Of a stretch of 64,000 bases of DNA, positions 8,885-17,483 are shown piece after piece. Each line of letters starts with the position of its first letter. Within the stretch, counting starts at the first letter, position 1. The DNA is from Fulvivirga marina. Its GTDB lineage: Bacteria; Bacteroidota; Bacteroidia; Cytophagales; Cyclobacteriaceae. The notes under the pieces were generated by a model. That model saw nothing but the letters and a program-made list of their open reading frames with translations, ran no database searches and had not been told where the DNA came from. Location of the stretch: NCBI RefSeq assembly GCF_016775155.1, contig NZ_JAEUGD010000064.1, positions 319,430-383,429 on the forward strand. Reading direction: 5' to 3'. A program made the translations under genes and the position numbers.

Positions 8885-11746
8885 TTGATATATAACAGTC
8901 TTATCCGGGGTGCTAAGGTACTATTGTCGTTGGCTATGCTGTTTATAGTTTCTTTCTTTCAAGAAGTTATGGCAACGCACTTGAGAGCAGGAGAGATTAT
9001 AGTAGAGCGAGTTAACTGCCAAAGTCTTACATTTCGCATTACCATTATTGTATTTACTGATACCGGCTCCGAGGTTAAGTTTGGAGATGGATTTCTGGAT
9101 TTTGGAGATGGTACAGACCCCATTCAATTGCCGCAAATTGACAATAATGATCGTTCGGATTTAGGGCCACAAGTTGCCACGGCCTCATTTACGATTGACC
9201 ATACCTATTCTTCTCCCGGCAAATACGTTATAGGCTATGTGGAGCCCAACCGTAACGAAGGTGTATTGAATATTGACAATTCAGTAAACACCACATTTTA
9301 CGTTGAAACCGAAATTAATATCGATCCATTTTTAGGTTGTAACAATTCCCCCGTATTACTTATTCCTCCTATTGACAGAGCGTGTCCTGGTGTGGCTTTT
9401 TTCCACAATCCTGGGGCTTATGATCCTGACGGTGATAGTATAGCATTTGAGTTGGTTGTCCCTAAAAAAGAAGTAGGAACTGTTGTAGATGGTTACGTTG
9501 ATCCCAACGTGCCCGAATTTTATGAAAACTATAATCAGGCTAATGAGACCTTAAATGGTCCACCGACCTTTGATATTAATCCCATTACCGGAGAACTCAA
9601 GTGGAATGCTCCCGGAGCAGTAGGGGAGTATAACGTAGCTTTCATAGTTAAGGAGTACAGAAAAATTAATGGAGACTGGTTTAAACTGGGCTTTGTAACC
9701 AGAGATATGCAGATCATAGTTGAAGACTGCGACAATGAAAGACCTGAATTGCAAATTCCGGAAGATATATGCGTAGAAGCCGGAGAGACCATAGACGAAA
9801 TTATCTATGGGACTGACCCGAATAATGATAATGTTAAAATTGAAGCATTTTCTCAGGTATTTGACCTTGGTGCTATCGTAGACCCTGATGATGGTGCTTT
9901 CCAGTCATCAAGTCCTCCGGCCGAATTGAGATTCACTTGGGATACGGAGTGCGTGGATATAAGGGATCAGCCATACCAGGTTGTATTTAAAATTACCGAT
10001 AATCCTTCTGATGGGCCTAAGTTGGTCAGCTTTGCTACCTGGAATATTACTGTGGTTGGACCTAAGCCTGATTTTACTTCAGTTCAACAAGATGGGCAGG
10101 GAATATTGCTTAATTGGGAACCGTACATATGCTCTAACGCGAATCAGATACAAATATGGCGCAGGGTGGATAGCAACCCTTACATACCTGATGACTGCGA
10201 AACAGGGATCAGGGAAAATGCCGGGTATAAATTGATTCAGGAGGTTGATGCCAACGCCACGTCATACAAAGACCTTAATCTGGCAGCGGCAGCCAAGTAC
10301 TGCTATAGACTTGTAGCAACCTTTGCTCAGCCTGCCGGTGGTGAAAGTATAGTCTCTGATGAACTCTGCTTTGAGTTTGTGCCGGCAGAAGATCCTATAA
10401 TTACCAATGTGTCGGTGGAGAAAACAGATGAGACCAATGGGGAAATTGTTGTGGCTTGGAGGGAACCTTACGAAATTGATAACGTGGTGTATCCTCGTCC
10501 GTATATTTATAAGGTATATCGTTCAGAGGGCTTTACCGGAGATGTCAATATGGTGGAGGTACATAGCAGGCAGATAAATGTAGCTACTCTTGATAAACAG
10601 GAGTTTAGAGATACCGGATTAAATACTACTGATAAGGTTTATAATTATAGAATAGAACTGGAAGCTCCAAATGCTGTAGTGGGAGATAATGACCCTATTG
10701 TGTCGGCGGTAGCTTCTTCAGTGAGGTTGGAACCAGTGCCACAGTTTCAGAGGATAGAATTGAGGTGGAGTGCGGAAGTGCCATGGTCTAATGTTATTCC
10801 ACTCCCTCCGGACAGCAAACATTTGATATACAGAGGTGAGTTGGGAGATACGGATGCTGAGCTTCAACTCATAGATGAAGTAGATGTCAATCTCAATGGT
10901 TTTGTTTATGTGGATTCGGGACAGTTCAACAATACTCCGCTTAGAGATGATCAGGTGTATTGCTATAAAGTGATGACCAAAGGTACTTATGGTAACCCAG
11001 CCATTGCTTCGCCACTACTTAATTTCTCTCAGATGGTATGCGCTCAGCCAAGTGATACTATACCTCCATGTGCACCAACGGTGAGCATTACAGGGCCAAG
11101 TTGTGAAGAGTTTGTTGAAAATCAAGGTTGCGATCTTACTAACGCTATTTACCGTAATGTGATTGGCTGGAATACCGTCTTTGATGATGACTGTCAAAAC
11201 GATGTGAGCACGTACGAGCTTTACTATGCCAGCACTACAGAGGGTGGGTTTCAACTTCTCGTTTCGGTAAGAGATACTTTCTATATTCATAATGAGTCGA
11301 GTCCTATCCCGCTGGACAATTCTTTTAAGGGTTGTTATAAGGTGAAGGCAATAGACAGGTCAGGCAATGAAAGTGAGTTTAGTGAGGTGTTCTGTATAGA
11401 TAATTGTTATAACTATGTACTCCCAAATGTTATTACGCCTGGCAATGAAGATAATTTTAATGACCTTTTTAGAGCCTATGGGGCAGAGTCAGGCCCAGAG
11501 TTGTGTGCCAAATTTGTTAAATCTGTAGATTTTAAAGTGTTTAATAGATGGGGTACAGAAGTTTATACTTATCAAGGAGAGGCTGGTACTGAAAAAACTA
11601 TATTTATTAATTGGGATGGTAGAAATGATGATGGTCAGGACCTCTCGGCTGGCGTTTATTTCTATGAAGCCAAGGTGACTTACGATACTGTTGACCCGAG
11701 ACATGCTACACAACAGTTAAAAGGATGGGTACACATAATCCGCTAA
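8885..11746 (+). CDS. Large secreted surface protein with T9SS type-B (gliding-motility-type) C-terminal domain
   Basis: A 953-residue exported protein. The N-terminus (LIRGAKVLLSLAMLFIVSFF...) is a signal peptide if translation begins at the TTG at 8885; the ATG at 8936 would lose the basic residues. The mature start ATHLRAGEI is typical of large Cytophagales surface proteins. The middle has PKD/cadherin-like and fibronectin-like beta domains, with FGDGT and DPDGDSIAFELVVP among the motifs. The last ~110 residues (842-953: PNVITPGNEDNFNDLF, FNRWGTEVY, WDGRNDDGQDLSAGVYFY) are the gliding-motility-associated CTD used as a type-B T9SS signal. It is probably an adhesin or surface filament component. 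Confidence 0.88.
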   Translation: MIYNSLIRGAKVLLSLAMLFIVSFFQEVMATHLRAGEIIVERVNCQSLTFRITIIVFTDTGSEVKFGDGFLDFGDGTDPIQLPQIDNNDRSDLGPQVATASFTIDHTYSSPGKYVIGYVEPNRNEGVLNIDNSVNTTFYVETEINIDPFLGCNNSPVLLIPPIDRACPGVAFFHNPGAYDPDGDSIAFELVVPKKEVGTVVDGYVDPNVPEFYENYNQANETLNGPPTFDINPITGELKWNAPGAVGEYNVAFIVKEYRKINGDWFKLGFVTRDMQIIVEDCDNERPELQIPEDICVEAGETIDEIIYGTDPNNDNVKIEAFSQVFDLGAIVDPDDGAFQSSSPPAELRFTWDTECVDIRDQPYQVVFKITDNPSDGPKLVSFATWNITVVGPKPDFTSVQQDGQGILLNWEPYICSNANQIQIWRRVDSNPYIPDDCETGIRENAGYKLIQEVDANATSYKDLNLAAAAKYCYRLVATFAQPAGGESIVSDELCFEFVPAEDPIITNVSVEKTDETNGEIVVAWREPYEIDNVVYPRPYIYKVYRSEGFTGDVNMVEVHSRQINVATLDKQEFRDTGLNTTDKVYNYRIELEAPNAVVGDNDPIVSAVASSVRLEPVPQFQRIELRWSAEVPWSNVIPLPPDSKHLIYRGELGDTDAELQLIDEVDVNLNGFVYVDSGQFNNTPLRDDQVYCYKVMTKGTYGNPAIASPLLNFSQMVCAQPSDTIPPCAPTVSITGPSCEEFVENQGCDLTNAIYRNVIGWNTVFDDDCQNDVSTYELYYASTTEGGFQLLVSVRDTFYIHNESSPIPLDNSFKGCYKVKAIDRSGNESEFSEVFCIDNCYNYVLPNVITPGNEDNFNDLFRAYGAESGPELCAKFVKSVDFKVFNRWGTEVYTYQGEAGTEKTIFINWDGRNDDGQDLSAGVYFYEAKVTYDTVDPRHATQQLKGWVHIIR

Positions 11747-11754
11747 TATCCGAT

Positions 11755-12165
11755 ATGCATGATAAGGATCTTATCTTATTCGATGGTGTATGCAATCTAT
11801 GTAATGGTACTGTAAATTTTGTGTTGGATAGAGACCGTTCACGGTGCTTTGTTTTTGGTTCACTGCAATCAGAGAAGTCCAAAGAAATACTGCGAAGTCA
11901 TCATTACGACCCTGAGGCATTAAATAGTATTGTTGTGATTACCCGGTCTGGCAGGTTAATGACCAAAAGTAATGCAGCCCTCCATATTGCTCGTCAACTT
12001 TCAGGAGGCTGGAAGTTGTTGTATTTATTTAAGATCTTACCCCGTTTTATCCGAGATGCTGTCTATGATCTGGTGGCTGCAAACCGCTATAAGTGGTTTG
12101 GTAGACAGGATCATTGCAGGATGACAAGTCCTGAATTGAAACAAAGATTTTTAGATGCTTATTAA
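11755..12165 (+). CDS. DUF393 (DCC family) thiol-disulfide oxidoreductase-like protein
   Basis: About 136 residues, with the family's DxxCxxC motif in ILFDGVCNLCNGTVNFVLDRD and the C-terminal WFGRQDHCRM. The family is annotated as thioredoxin-like but its substrate is unknown. The frame is open from an ATG at 11725, which would overlap the upstream gene's stop by 22 nt. The ATG at 11755 sits right before the conserved DLILFDG core and is preferred. An AAGG just before 11725 leaves the longer form possible. Confidence 0.82.
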   Translation: MHDKDLILFDGVCNLCNGTVNFVLDRDRSRCFVFGSLQSEKSKEILRSHHYDPEALNSIVVITRSGRLMTKSNAALHIARQLSGGWKLLYLFKILPRFIRDAVYDLVAANRYKWFGRQDHCRMTSPELKQRFLDAY

Positions 12166-12182
12166 AAAAGTCTTTACTTTTG
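12150..12182 (+). promoter_or_regulatory. Promoter of fabD
   Basis: TTTA (12150-12153) and TACTTTTG (12175-12182), 21 nt apart. This is a full -7 match and a 3-of-4 -33 match to the Bacteroidota consensus, placed 25 nt before the fabD ATG. Confidence 0.55.
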
Positions 12183-12207
12183 GCGACCTGACTTAAAAAG
12201 AAACTTT

Positions 12208-13080
12208 ATGACAGCATATGTATTCCCCGGCCAAGGGGCACAGTTCCCGGGTATGGGTAAAGAGCTTTATGAGAATAATGCCAAAGCTAAGGAGTTGTTT
12301 GAAAGAGCAAATGAGATCCTTGGTTTTAGAATAACTGATATAATGTTTGAGGGTACAGCTGATGAGCTTAAGCAAACCAAGGTAACTCAGCCTGCAATAT
12401 TTCTACACTCCGTAATATTAGCAGAAACCACTGAAAGCTTTAAGCCTGATATGGTAGCTGGACATTCGCTGGGAGAGTTCTCAGCACTGGTTGCCAACAA
12501 AACATTATCTTTTGAAGATGCCTTAAAATTAGTTTCGCAACGAGCAATGGCTATGCAAAAGGCATGCGAGATGAACCCATCAACTATGGCGGCGGTACTT
12601 GCTCTGGATGATACCAAGGTGGAGGAAATCTGTGAAGGTATTGATGAAGTAGTTGTGCCTGCAAATTACAATTGTCCTGGACAGTTGGTAATTTCCGGAA
12701 CCAATAAGGGAATTGAAGTAGCTTGTGAACGCATGAAAGAGGCTGGTGCTAAAAGAGCGCTACCTTTACCTGTAGGTGGAGCATTTCATTCTCCATTGAT
12801 GGAGCCTGCCCGAGAAGAATTGGCTGCAGCTATCAGGAGTACCACTTTTAATAAGCCTATCTGTCCTGTTTATCAAAATGTAAATGCTAAGCCATCTATG
12901 GATGTGGATGAGATTAAAGAAAACCTGATTTCACAGCTTACTGCACCTGTAAAGTGGACGCAGTCAGTGCAGCAGATGGTAGAGGATGGAGCTACTAAAT
13001 TTGTTGAGAGTGGACCAGGTAAAGTGTTACAAGGTCTGGTGAAGAAAATTGCCTCTGGAGTAGCAGTTAGTGGACTTTAA
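12208..13080 (+). CDS. fabD: Malonyl-CoA:ACP transacylase
   Basis: It loads malonyl groups onto acyl carrier protein for fatty acid elongation. The 290-residue protein opens with FPGQGAQFPGMG (6-17). The nucleophile is S87 in GHSLGE, and the catalytic His is H194 in AFHSPLM. It stands alone, with its own promoter and a terminator directly after it, apart from other fab genes. Confidence 0.96.
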   Translation: MTAYVFPGQGAQFPGMGKELYENNAKAKELFERANEILGFRITDIMFEGTADELKQTKVTQPAIFLHSVILAETTESFKPDMVAGHSLGEFSALVANKTLSFEDALKLVSQRAMAMQKACEMNPSTMAAVLALDDTKVEEICEGIDEVVVPANYNCPGQLVISGTNKGIEVACERMKEAGAKRALPLPVGGAFHSPLMEPAREELAAAIRSTTFNKPICPVYQNVNAKPSMDVDEIKENLISQLTAPVKWTQSVQQMVEDGATKFVESGPGKVLQGLVKKIASGVAVSGL

Positions 13081-13085
13081 ATAAA

Positions 13086-13131
13086 AAGGCTGCTTCAATG
13101 TTCGCTATAACTTTTGAAGTAGCCTTCTTTT
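13086..13131. terminator. Bidirectional terminator between fabD and the lipoprotein gene
   Basis: A 13-bp stem, AAGGCTGCTTCAA (13086-13098) with TTGAAGTAGCCTT (13114-13126), containing one G-U pair. It has a T-run on the plus side and an A-run upstream that serves the minus strand. Confidence 0.8.
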
Positions 13132-13139
13132 TCCCTTTA

Positions 13140-13715
13140 TCAACCCGCCAGTGAACCAGATACTTTTAAATATAATACGGTTTCCACAGTAAAGTCTGCG
13201 GGCTGTCCATCAACCGATGCTGATACTGCAATACTGATTTTATTATCGGCAAGAAATGCATCAGAGATAGCTTGAGTTGATGCATCATCAAATGTAATTG
13301 TGATTACTACATTGTTATCATCAAACTCTTTGAGGTTAATCTCCTGTATATTAGAGGAGGGTATCAGAGTAAATGATCCCAGATTGCTGCCATCAGCTTT
13401 TTTTATACTTAGTGAGGCATTGTTCAGGTTAATGTCGGCAGCGCCTACGTATGATTTGAATTCCAGCGTTAAAGAATCCATTTGATAAGCGCTGATCTTA
13501 TTTCCAAAATCCAATATCTGAGCATCTGATGTTGCATCAAAAGTTTTTTCAGTGCTGATTGTAGTAGGGCCTGTCTCAGCTACTGAGACCTCAAAGCTTT
13601 GCTTGAGATCGGAATCGATGGTGATGGTTGTGAGATCCTCAACGTCATCGGAGCTACAAGCAGAATAAAGTAACGAACCGGTGAGAAGTAAGAAGAAAGG
13701 TAAATATTTTTTCAT
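13140..13715 (-). CDS. Predicted outer-surface lipoprotein of unknown function
   Basis: A 191-residue protein with a lipoprotein signal peptide: MKKYLPFFLLLTGSLLYSAC, lipobox ending at C20, then SSDDVEDL. The mature part is all beta-strand-like, with a repeated VSVAETGPTTI/FDDASTQAI style, and has no catalytic motif. The minus-strand gene is convergent with fabD and divergent from the AddA-like gene. The acidic residues after the Cys resemble the Bacteroidota lipoprotein export signal, so surface exposure is plausible. Confidence 0.75.
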   Translation of the reverse strand: MKKYLPFFLLLTGSLLYSACSSDDVEDLTTITIDSDLKQSFEVSVAETGPTTISTEKTFDATSDAQILDFGNKISAYQMDSLTLEFKSYVGAADINLNNASLSIKKADGSNLGSFTLIPSSNIQEINLKEFDDNNVVITITFDDASTQAISDAFLADNKISIAVSASVDGQPADFTVETVLYLKVSGSLAG

Positions 13716-13811
13716 GGTGAAGTATTAAGTAGATTTCCCTAAGGAATATACGAATATTATGTAAAACTAACTACAATATTTTTAATAGCTTAGCTTTTCA
13801 TTCTATTGCTC

Positions 13812-13819
13812 TAATTTTG
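13812..13819 (+). promoter_or_regulatory. -7 promoter element just before the AddA-like gene
   Basis: TAATTTTG matches TAnnTTTG exactly and ends only 6 nt before the ATG at 13826. No TTTG at the expected -33 distance is seen. If used, the mRNA would be nearly leaderless. Confidence 0.4.
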
Positions 13820-13825
13820 CATCGC

Positions 13826-16800
13826 ATGTCTCAGAAGAAATTTGTTATTTATCGGTCGTCTGCGGGCTCGGGTAAGACTTACACGTTGACCAAAGAGTAC
13901 CTTAAGCTGGCATTGAAGAGCAATCGATATTTTAAGCACATCCTTGCTGTTACTTTTACCAATAAAGCCATGCAGGAGATGAAAAACCGTATCATCCAGA
14001 AACTTGATGAGTTCGGTCATGGAAAATTTGACACTATGGCTGAGGAACTCATGCAGCACTCCAGATTGGATGAGTACGCGTTTCAACAAAAGTGCAGTGA
14101 ACTGTTGACGGAGATTCTTCATGGCTACTCTCATTTTTCAGTAAGTACCATTGATACTTTTTTTCAAAAAGTTATCAGAAGCTTTGCCAAAGAGTTGGGA
14201 CTTGCAGGAAGTTATCGACTTGAGTTAAACTTTGATCTGATTCTTATTCAGATAGTGGATGACCTGCTGCTGGAAGTGACAGATAATAAGCAGATAAGGG
14301 ATTGGCTGATAAAATTTGCCAGAGAAAACCTTCAAGAAGGTAGCAATTGGGACGTGCGTAGAAATATTCGGCAACTGGCTCAGGAAATATTCGCGGAGAA
14401 CTTCAAAAGTATAGAAGAAGAAATAGCACAGCAGGATAAAAATCTCACACGCAAGCTTAAAATTTCTGTAGATGAGATAATTACAACTTTTGAAGGAAAG
14501 ATGGATGACTATGGGGAGTCAGGCCTGGATCTGCTGGATAGGTATGGTGTGTCAATTGCAGATTTTTACAGGGGAGCTAAGGGAGTCATGTTTCATCTGC
14601 ATAAGATCCGTAAAGACCAGAGAAAATATGCACCGACTGCAATGCTTAGCGGTGCTTTGGATGGTAGCGGTAGTTGGTATTCGAAGACATCTAAAAAGGC
14701 GGACGTTCTTGATGGTGCTTTGAATGGTGGTCTGGAAGCACTACTTCACGAAGCCGTTGGCTATTATGAAGATCGCCATAAGTTATACAACACTGCTCTA
14801 CAGATCAAAAAGTTCATATACGGATATGGACTGCTGGCGGATCTTACCCGTAAACTCCAGGAGTACAAAAAGGACAACGATGTAATGCTGATTTCTGATG
14901 CTACACGTTTTTTGAAGGAACTGGTAAGGGATTCCGATACTCCCTTCGTGTATGAGAAGGTGGGGTCATTTTATAATCATTATTTGATTGATGAGTTTCA
15001 GGATACTTCCGGCTTTCAGTGGGATAGCTTTAGGCCTTTGGTGGAAGATAGTTTAGCTCAGGGGTACAAGAACTTGGTAGTTGGAGATATTAAGCAATCC
15101 ATATATCGTTGGAGAGGTGGAGACTGGGATCTTTTGCTGAATAAGATTGAGAAAGATGTAGGGACAGGGCAAACCTTAAATGAGGTGTTGGATACCAACT
15201 TCAGAAGTGAGGCTAATATTGTTAACTTCAATAACAATCTTTTCAAGCGAATCCCCGCTGCTATGATGAATGAAGGTGGTTCGGTAAACTCTGAAGAATG
15301 GCAGGTTCTTAATAGGGTATATGAAGATACGTATCAAAAAACAGCACCTCATAAACAAGCTGCACCCAGGGGGTATGTCAATGTTACTTTTTTGCAGGAT
15401 GAAGAGGATGAAAAATGGAAAGATAAGGTGGCGGAACGCCTGCCGATGATTGTAGAGGAACTGCAGGATAAAGGAGTACCCTTAAAAGATATAGCTATAT
15501 TGGTTCGGCGTAATAAAGAAGGAAAGGAAGTGGCTGATTTCCTTTCTGATCATGAACAGTCAGGCAAAGCCAAAGAAGGCTATAGGTATGACGTGGTATC
15601 AAACGAATCTTTGTTTTTGGCCGCCTCGCCAGTTGTGAGGATTGTAATCGCTGCTCTTAGGCATTTGCATGACAGAAAGGATAAGGTGGTGAAGGCTGAA
15701 TTGGTTTATGAATACCAGAAGGCCATTAAAAAAGACGATATCCCCTTAAGTAAACTATTTCAAAGTGTGTCAGTGCAGGACTTTGCGGATCTTTTGCCTG
15801 CAATGTTTTTAGAAAAACAGCATAGCCTTTTATACCTGCCATTTTATGAGTTGGTGGAAACGTTGATCAATATCTTTGAGGCTAATAAAATGACTGGGCA
15901 ATTTGCCTATCTGCAGACTTTTCAGGATTTGATCTTAAAGTTTTCTCAAAATGAAAAGGGAGATGTTTCCTCTTTTCTGGAGTGGTGGGACGAGCGGGCT
16001 TCCAAAGAAAGTATCAAAGTAGCAGATGACCTTGATGCTATGCGCATTTTGACAATACACAAAGCTAAAGGGCTTGAGTACCCATCGGTCATTGTGCCTT
16101 TTTGTGATTGGGAAATAGACCATCAGCGCTCGCCGATCATGTGGAGTTCAACAGACCAGGCACCTTTTGATGTAGGGCATCTGCCTATGAAGTATAAGAA
16201 GGATCTAATAGACACCTTTTATCAGGAGGCTTATGAAGATGAAAAGATTAAGGCTCATTTAGATAACCTGAACCTCCTTTATGTGGTTTTTACACGCGCA
16301 GTCCATAACCTTTGGGTCTTCGCTCCTGATAATAAAAAGTGTATTTCAAAAGTATTGAGGCAGGTACTTGATGATAGTGATTTTGAGTTAAAGGAACATT
16401 GGAATGGGGAAAAGAATACTTTTGAGTATGGAGACAGAGCTTTTGCGTTTGAAAGTAAGCATGAGGCCTCTGTACCGGGCGTTACACTTGATTATTACCA
16501 ACATTTTGATTGGAGAAAACGGATAACAGTGAAGCAGTCGGCAGAGGGATTTGTAGAGGTGGATGAAGCCAGAACAAAGATTAACTACGGTATTTTGATA
16601 CACCGGTTGCTTTCCAAAATCACGGTTAGGGAGGATAGGGACAGAGCTATCACGGCTTTGTATTATGAGGAAGGGCTTAATGATGAACAAAAGCTCCAGA
16701 TAGAGCACTTGATAGATGAGTTGCTGGCCAATGAGCAGGCCGGGGCATGGTTTTCGGGAGACTGGAAAGTTTATAATGAAATGCCTATACTCACACCGTC

Positions 16801-16996
16801 CGAAGAGTTTCGTCCGGACAGGGTATTGTTGAAAGATAATAAGGCTATAATTATTGACTACAAAACTGGCTTGCCTAAAGCTGCTGACAGGAAGCAGATG
16901 CAACTTTATAAGCAACTACTGAGCGATATGGGGTATGATCATGTGCAGTCATACTTATGGTACCTGGGAGATAATAAAGTGGAAGAGGTGGGGTAA
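13826..16996 (+). CDS. ATP-dependent helicase/nuclease, AddA/RecB-like (UvrD superfamily)
   Basis: A 1056-residue protein for double-strand-break end processing. Superfamily-1 helicase motifs run in order: Walker A SSAGSGKT (K17), VTFTNKAMQEM, the STIDTFFQ motif, DEFQDTS (Walker B), GDIKQSIYRWRGGD, TNFRSE, TIHKAKGLEYP and VVFTRAV. The C-terminal PD-(D/E)XK nuclease shows as RPDRVLL...AIIIDYKTG. The ATG at 13826 is preferred over a TTG three codons earlier. Its partner AddB-like gene lies 487 nt downstream, beyond a decayed GIY-YIG gene. Confidence 0.92.
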   Translation: MSQKKFVIYRSSAGSGKTYTLTKEYLKLALKSNRYFKHILAVTFTNKAMQEMKNRIIQKLDEFGHGKFDTMAEELMQHSRLDEYAFQQKCSELLTEILHGYSHFSVSTIDTFFQKVIRSFAKELGLAGSYRLELNFDLILIQIVDDLLLEVTDNKQIRDWLIKFARENLQEGSNWDVRRNIRQLAQEIFAENFKSIEEEIAQQDKNLTRKLKISVDEIITTFEGKMDDYGESGLDLLDRYGVSIADFYRGAKGVMFHLHKIRKDQRKYAPTAMLSGALDGSGSWYSKTSKKADVLDGALNGGLEALLHEAVGYYEDRHKLYNTALQIKKFIYGYGLLADLTRKLQEYKKDNDVMLISDATRFLKELVRDSDTPFVYEKVGSFYNHYLIDEFQDTSGFQWDSFRPLVEDSLAQGYKNLVVGDIKQSIYRWRGGDWDLLLNKIEKDVGTGQTLNEVLDTNFRSEANIVNFNNNLFKRIPAAMMNEGGSVNSEEWQVLNRVYEDTYQKTAPHKQAAPRGYVNVTFLQDEEDEKWKDKVAERLPMIVEELQDKGVPLKDIAILVRRNKEGKEVADFLSDHEQSGKAKEGYRYDVVSNESLFLAASPVVRIVIAALRHLHDRKDKVVKAELVYEYQKAIKKDDIPLSKLFQSVSVQDFADLLPAMFLEKQHSLLYLPFYELVETLINIFEANKMTGQFAYLQTFQDLILKFSQNEKGDVSSFLEWWDERASKESIKVADDLDAMRILTIHKAKGLEYPSVIVPFCDWEIDHQRSPIMWSSTDQAPFDVGHLPMKYKKDLIDTFYQEAYEDEKIKAHLDNLNLLYVVFTRAVHNLWVFAPDNKKCISKVLRQVLDDSDFELKEHWNGEKNTFEYGDRAFAFESKHEASVPGVTLDYYQHFDWRKRITVKQSAEGFVEVDEARTKINYGILIHRLLSKITVREDRDRAITALYYEEGLNDEQKLQIEHLIDELLANEQAGAWFSGDWKVYNEMPILTPSEEFRPDRVLLKDNKAIIIDYKTGLPKAADRKQMQLYKQLLSDMGYDHVQSYLWYLGDNKVEEVG

Positions 16997-17055
16997 ACCT
17001 TAGTTTAGGAGGAGGTGCTTGATGTTTTGGGTGAAGTTAATCAGTTCTGGGTCCT

Positions 17056-17069
17056 GGCACAAGGCCGGG
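17056..17069 (+). repeat. Left inverted repeat flanking the GIY-YIG remnant
   Basis: GGCACAAGGCCGGG is exactly complementary to 17405-17418. With its left neighbours (CCTGGC ACAAG GCCGGG) the copy is also a small imperfect palindrome, like a REP sequence. Confidence 0.75.
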
Positions 17070-17094
17070 AAAGTGTAAAATATTTTCAATATTA

Positions 17095-17359
17095 ATGAAG
17101 AAGTATTTCATGTATATAATAACCAATGGAAATAGATATACTGTTTTGTATACCTGTTTTACCAATGATGTAGAGCGAGGGGTATATGAAACATAAGTAT
17201 AAGTTGTTGCCTGGTTTTAGTAAAAAATACAATTGTGATAAGCTGATTTACTTTGAAGAGGTTATTTTTCTGGAAGACGCTTAACATCGTGAAAAACAAA
17301 TTAAGAGATACAAAAGGGAATGGAAGGAAAATTTAATCAACTCCATTAATCCACAATAG
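17095..17359 (+). pseudogene. Decayed GIY-YIG endonuclease
   Basis: From the ATG at 17095 the frame reads MKKYFMYIITNGNRYTVLY..., then TCFTNDVERGVYE, matching small GIY-YIG proteins (YVYI-TN...VLYTGVTN-LERR-YEH). An extra A after GVYE shifts the frame. The next frame continues HKYKLLPGFSKKYN and CDKLIYFEEV, then DA, an in-frame TAA, then HREKQIKRYKREWKENLI, and ends at TAG 17357-17359. So it has one frameshift and one stop within about 88 codons. The usual TG before VTN is changed to TC-F. It sits between two halves of a repair operon and is bounded by a 14-nt inverted repeat. Confidence 0.8.
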
Positions 17360-17404
17360 AATGATCATTATGAGTTGTTTCAGTAAATCGAATATATACA
17401 ACTC

Positions 17405-17418
17405 CCCGGCCTTGTGCC
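17405..17418 (+). repeat. Right inverted repeat flanking the GIY-YIG remnant
   Basis: CCCGGCCTTGTGCC, the exact reverse complement of 17056-17069. It is followed by the palindrome CGAGATCTCG (17418-17427). Confidence 0.75.
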
Positions 17419-17483
17419 GAGATCTCGAAATTGATAGCACAAACCTCATATTGCACGCAGAAAAAGAAAGATTAAGAAACTAA

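Noticed and set aside
8936-8938. ATG as start of the 953-residue surface protein
   Set aside because: It would remove the basic residues of the signal peptide; the upstream TTG gives a proper one.
13140-13715. T9SS cargo
   Set aside because: The protein has a lipobox cysteine and no type-A or type-B sorting tail.
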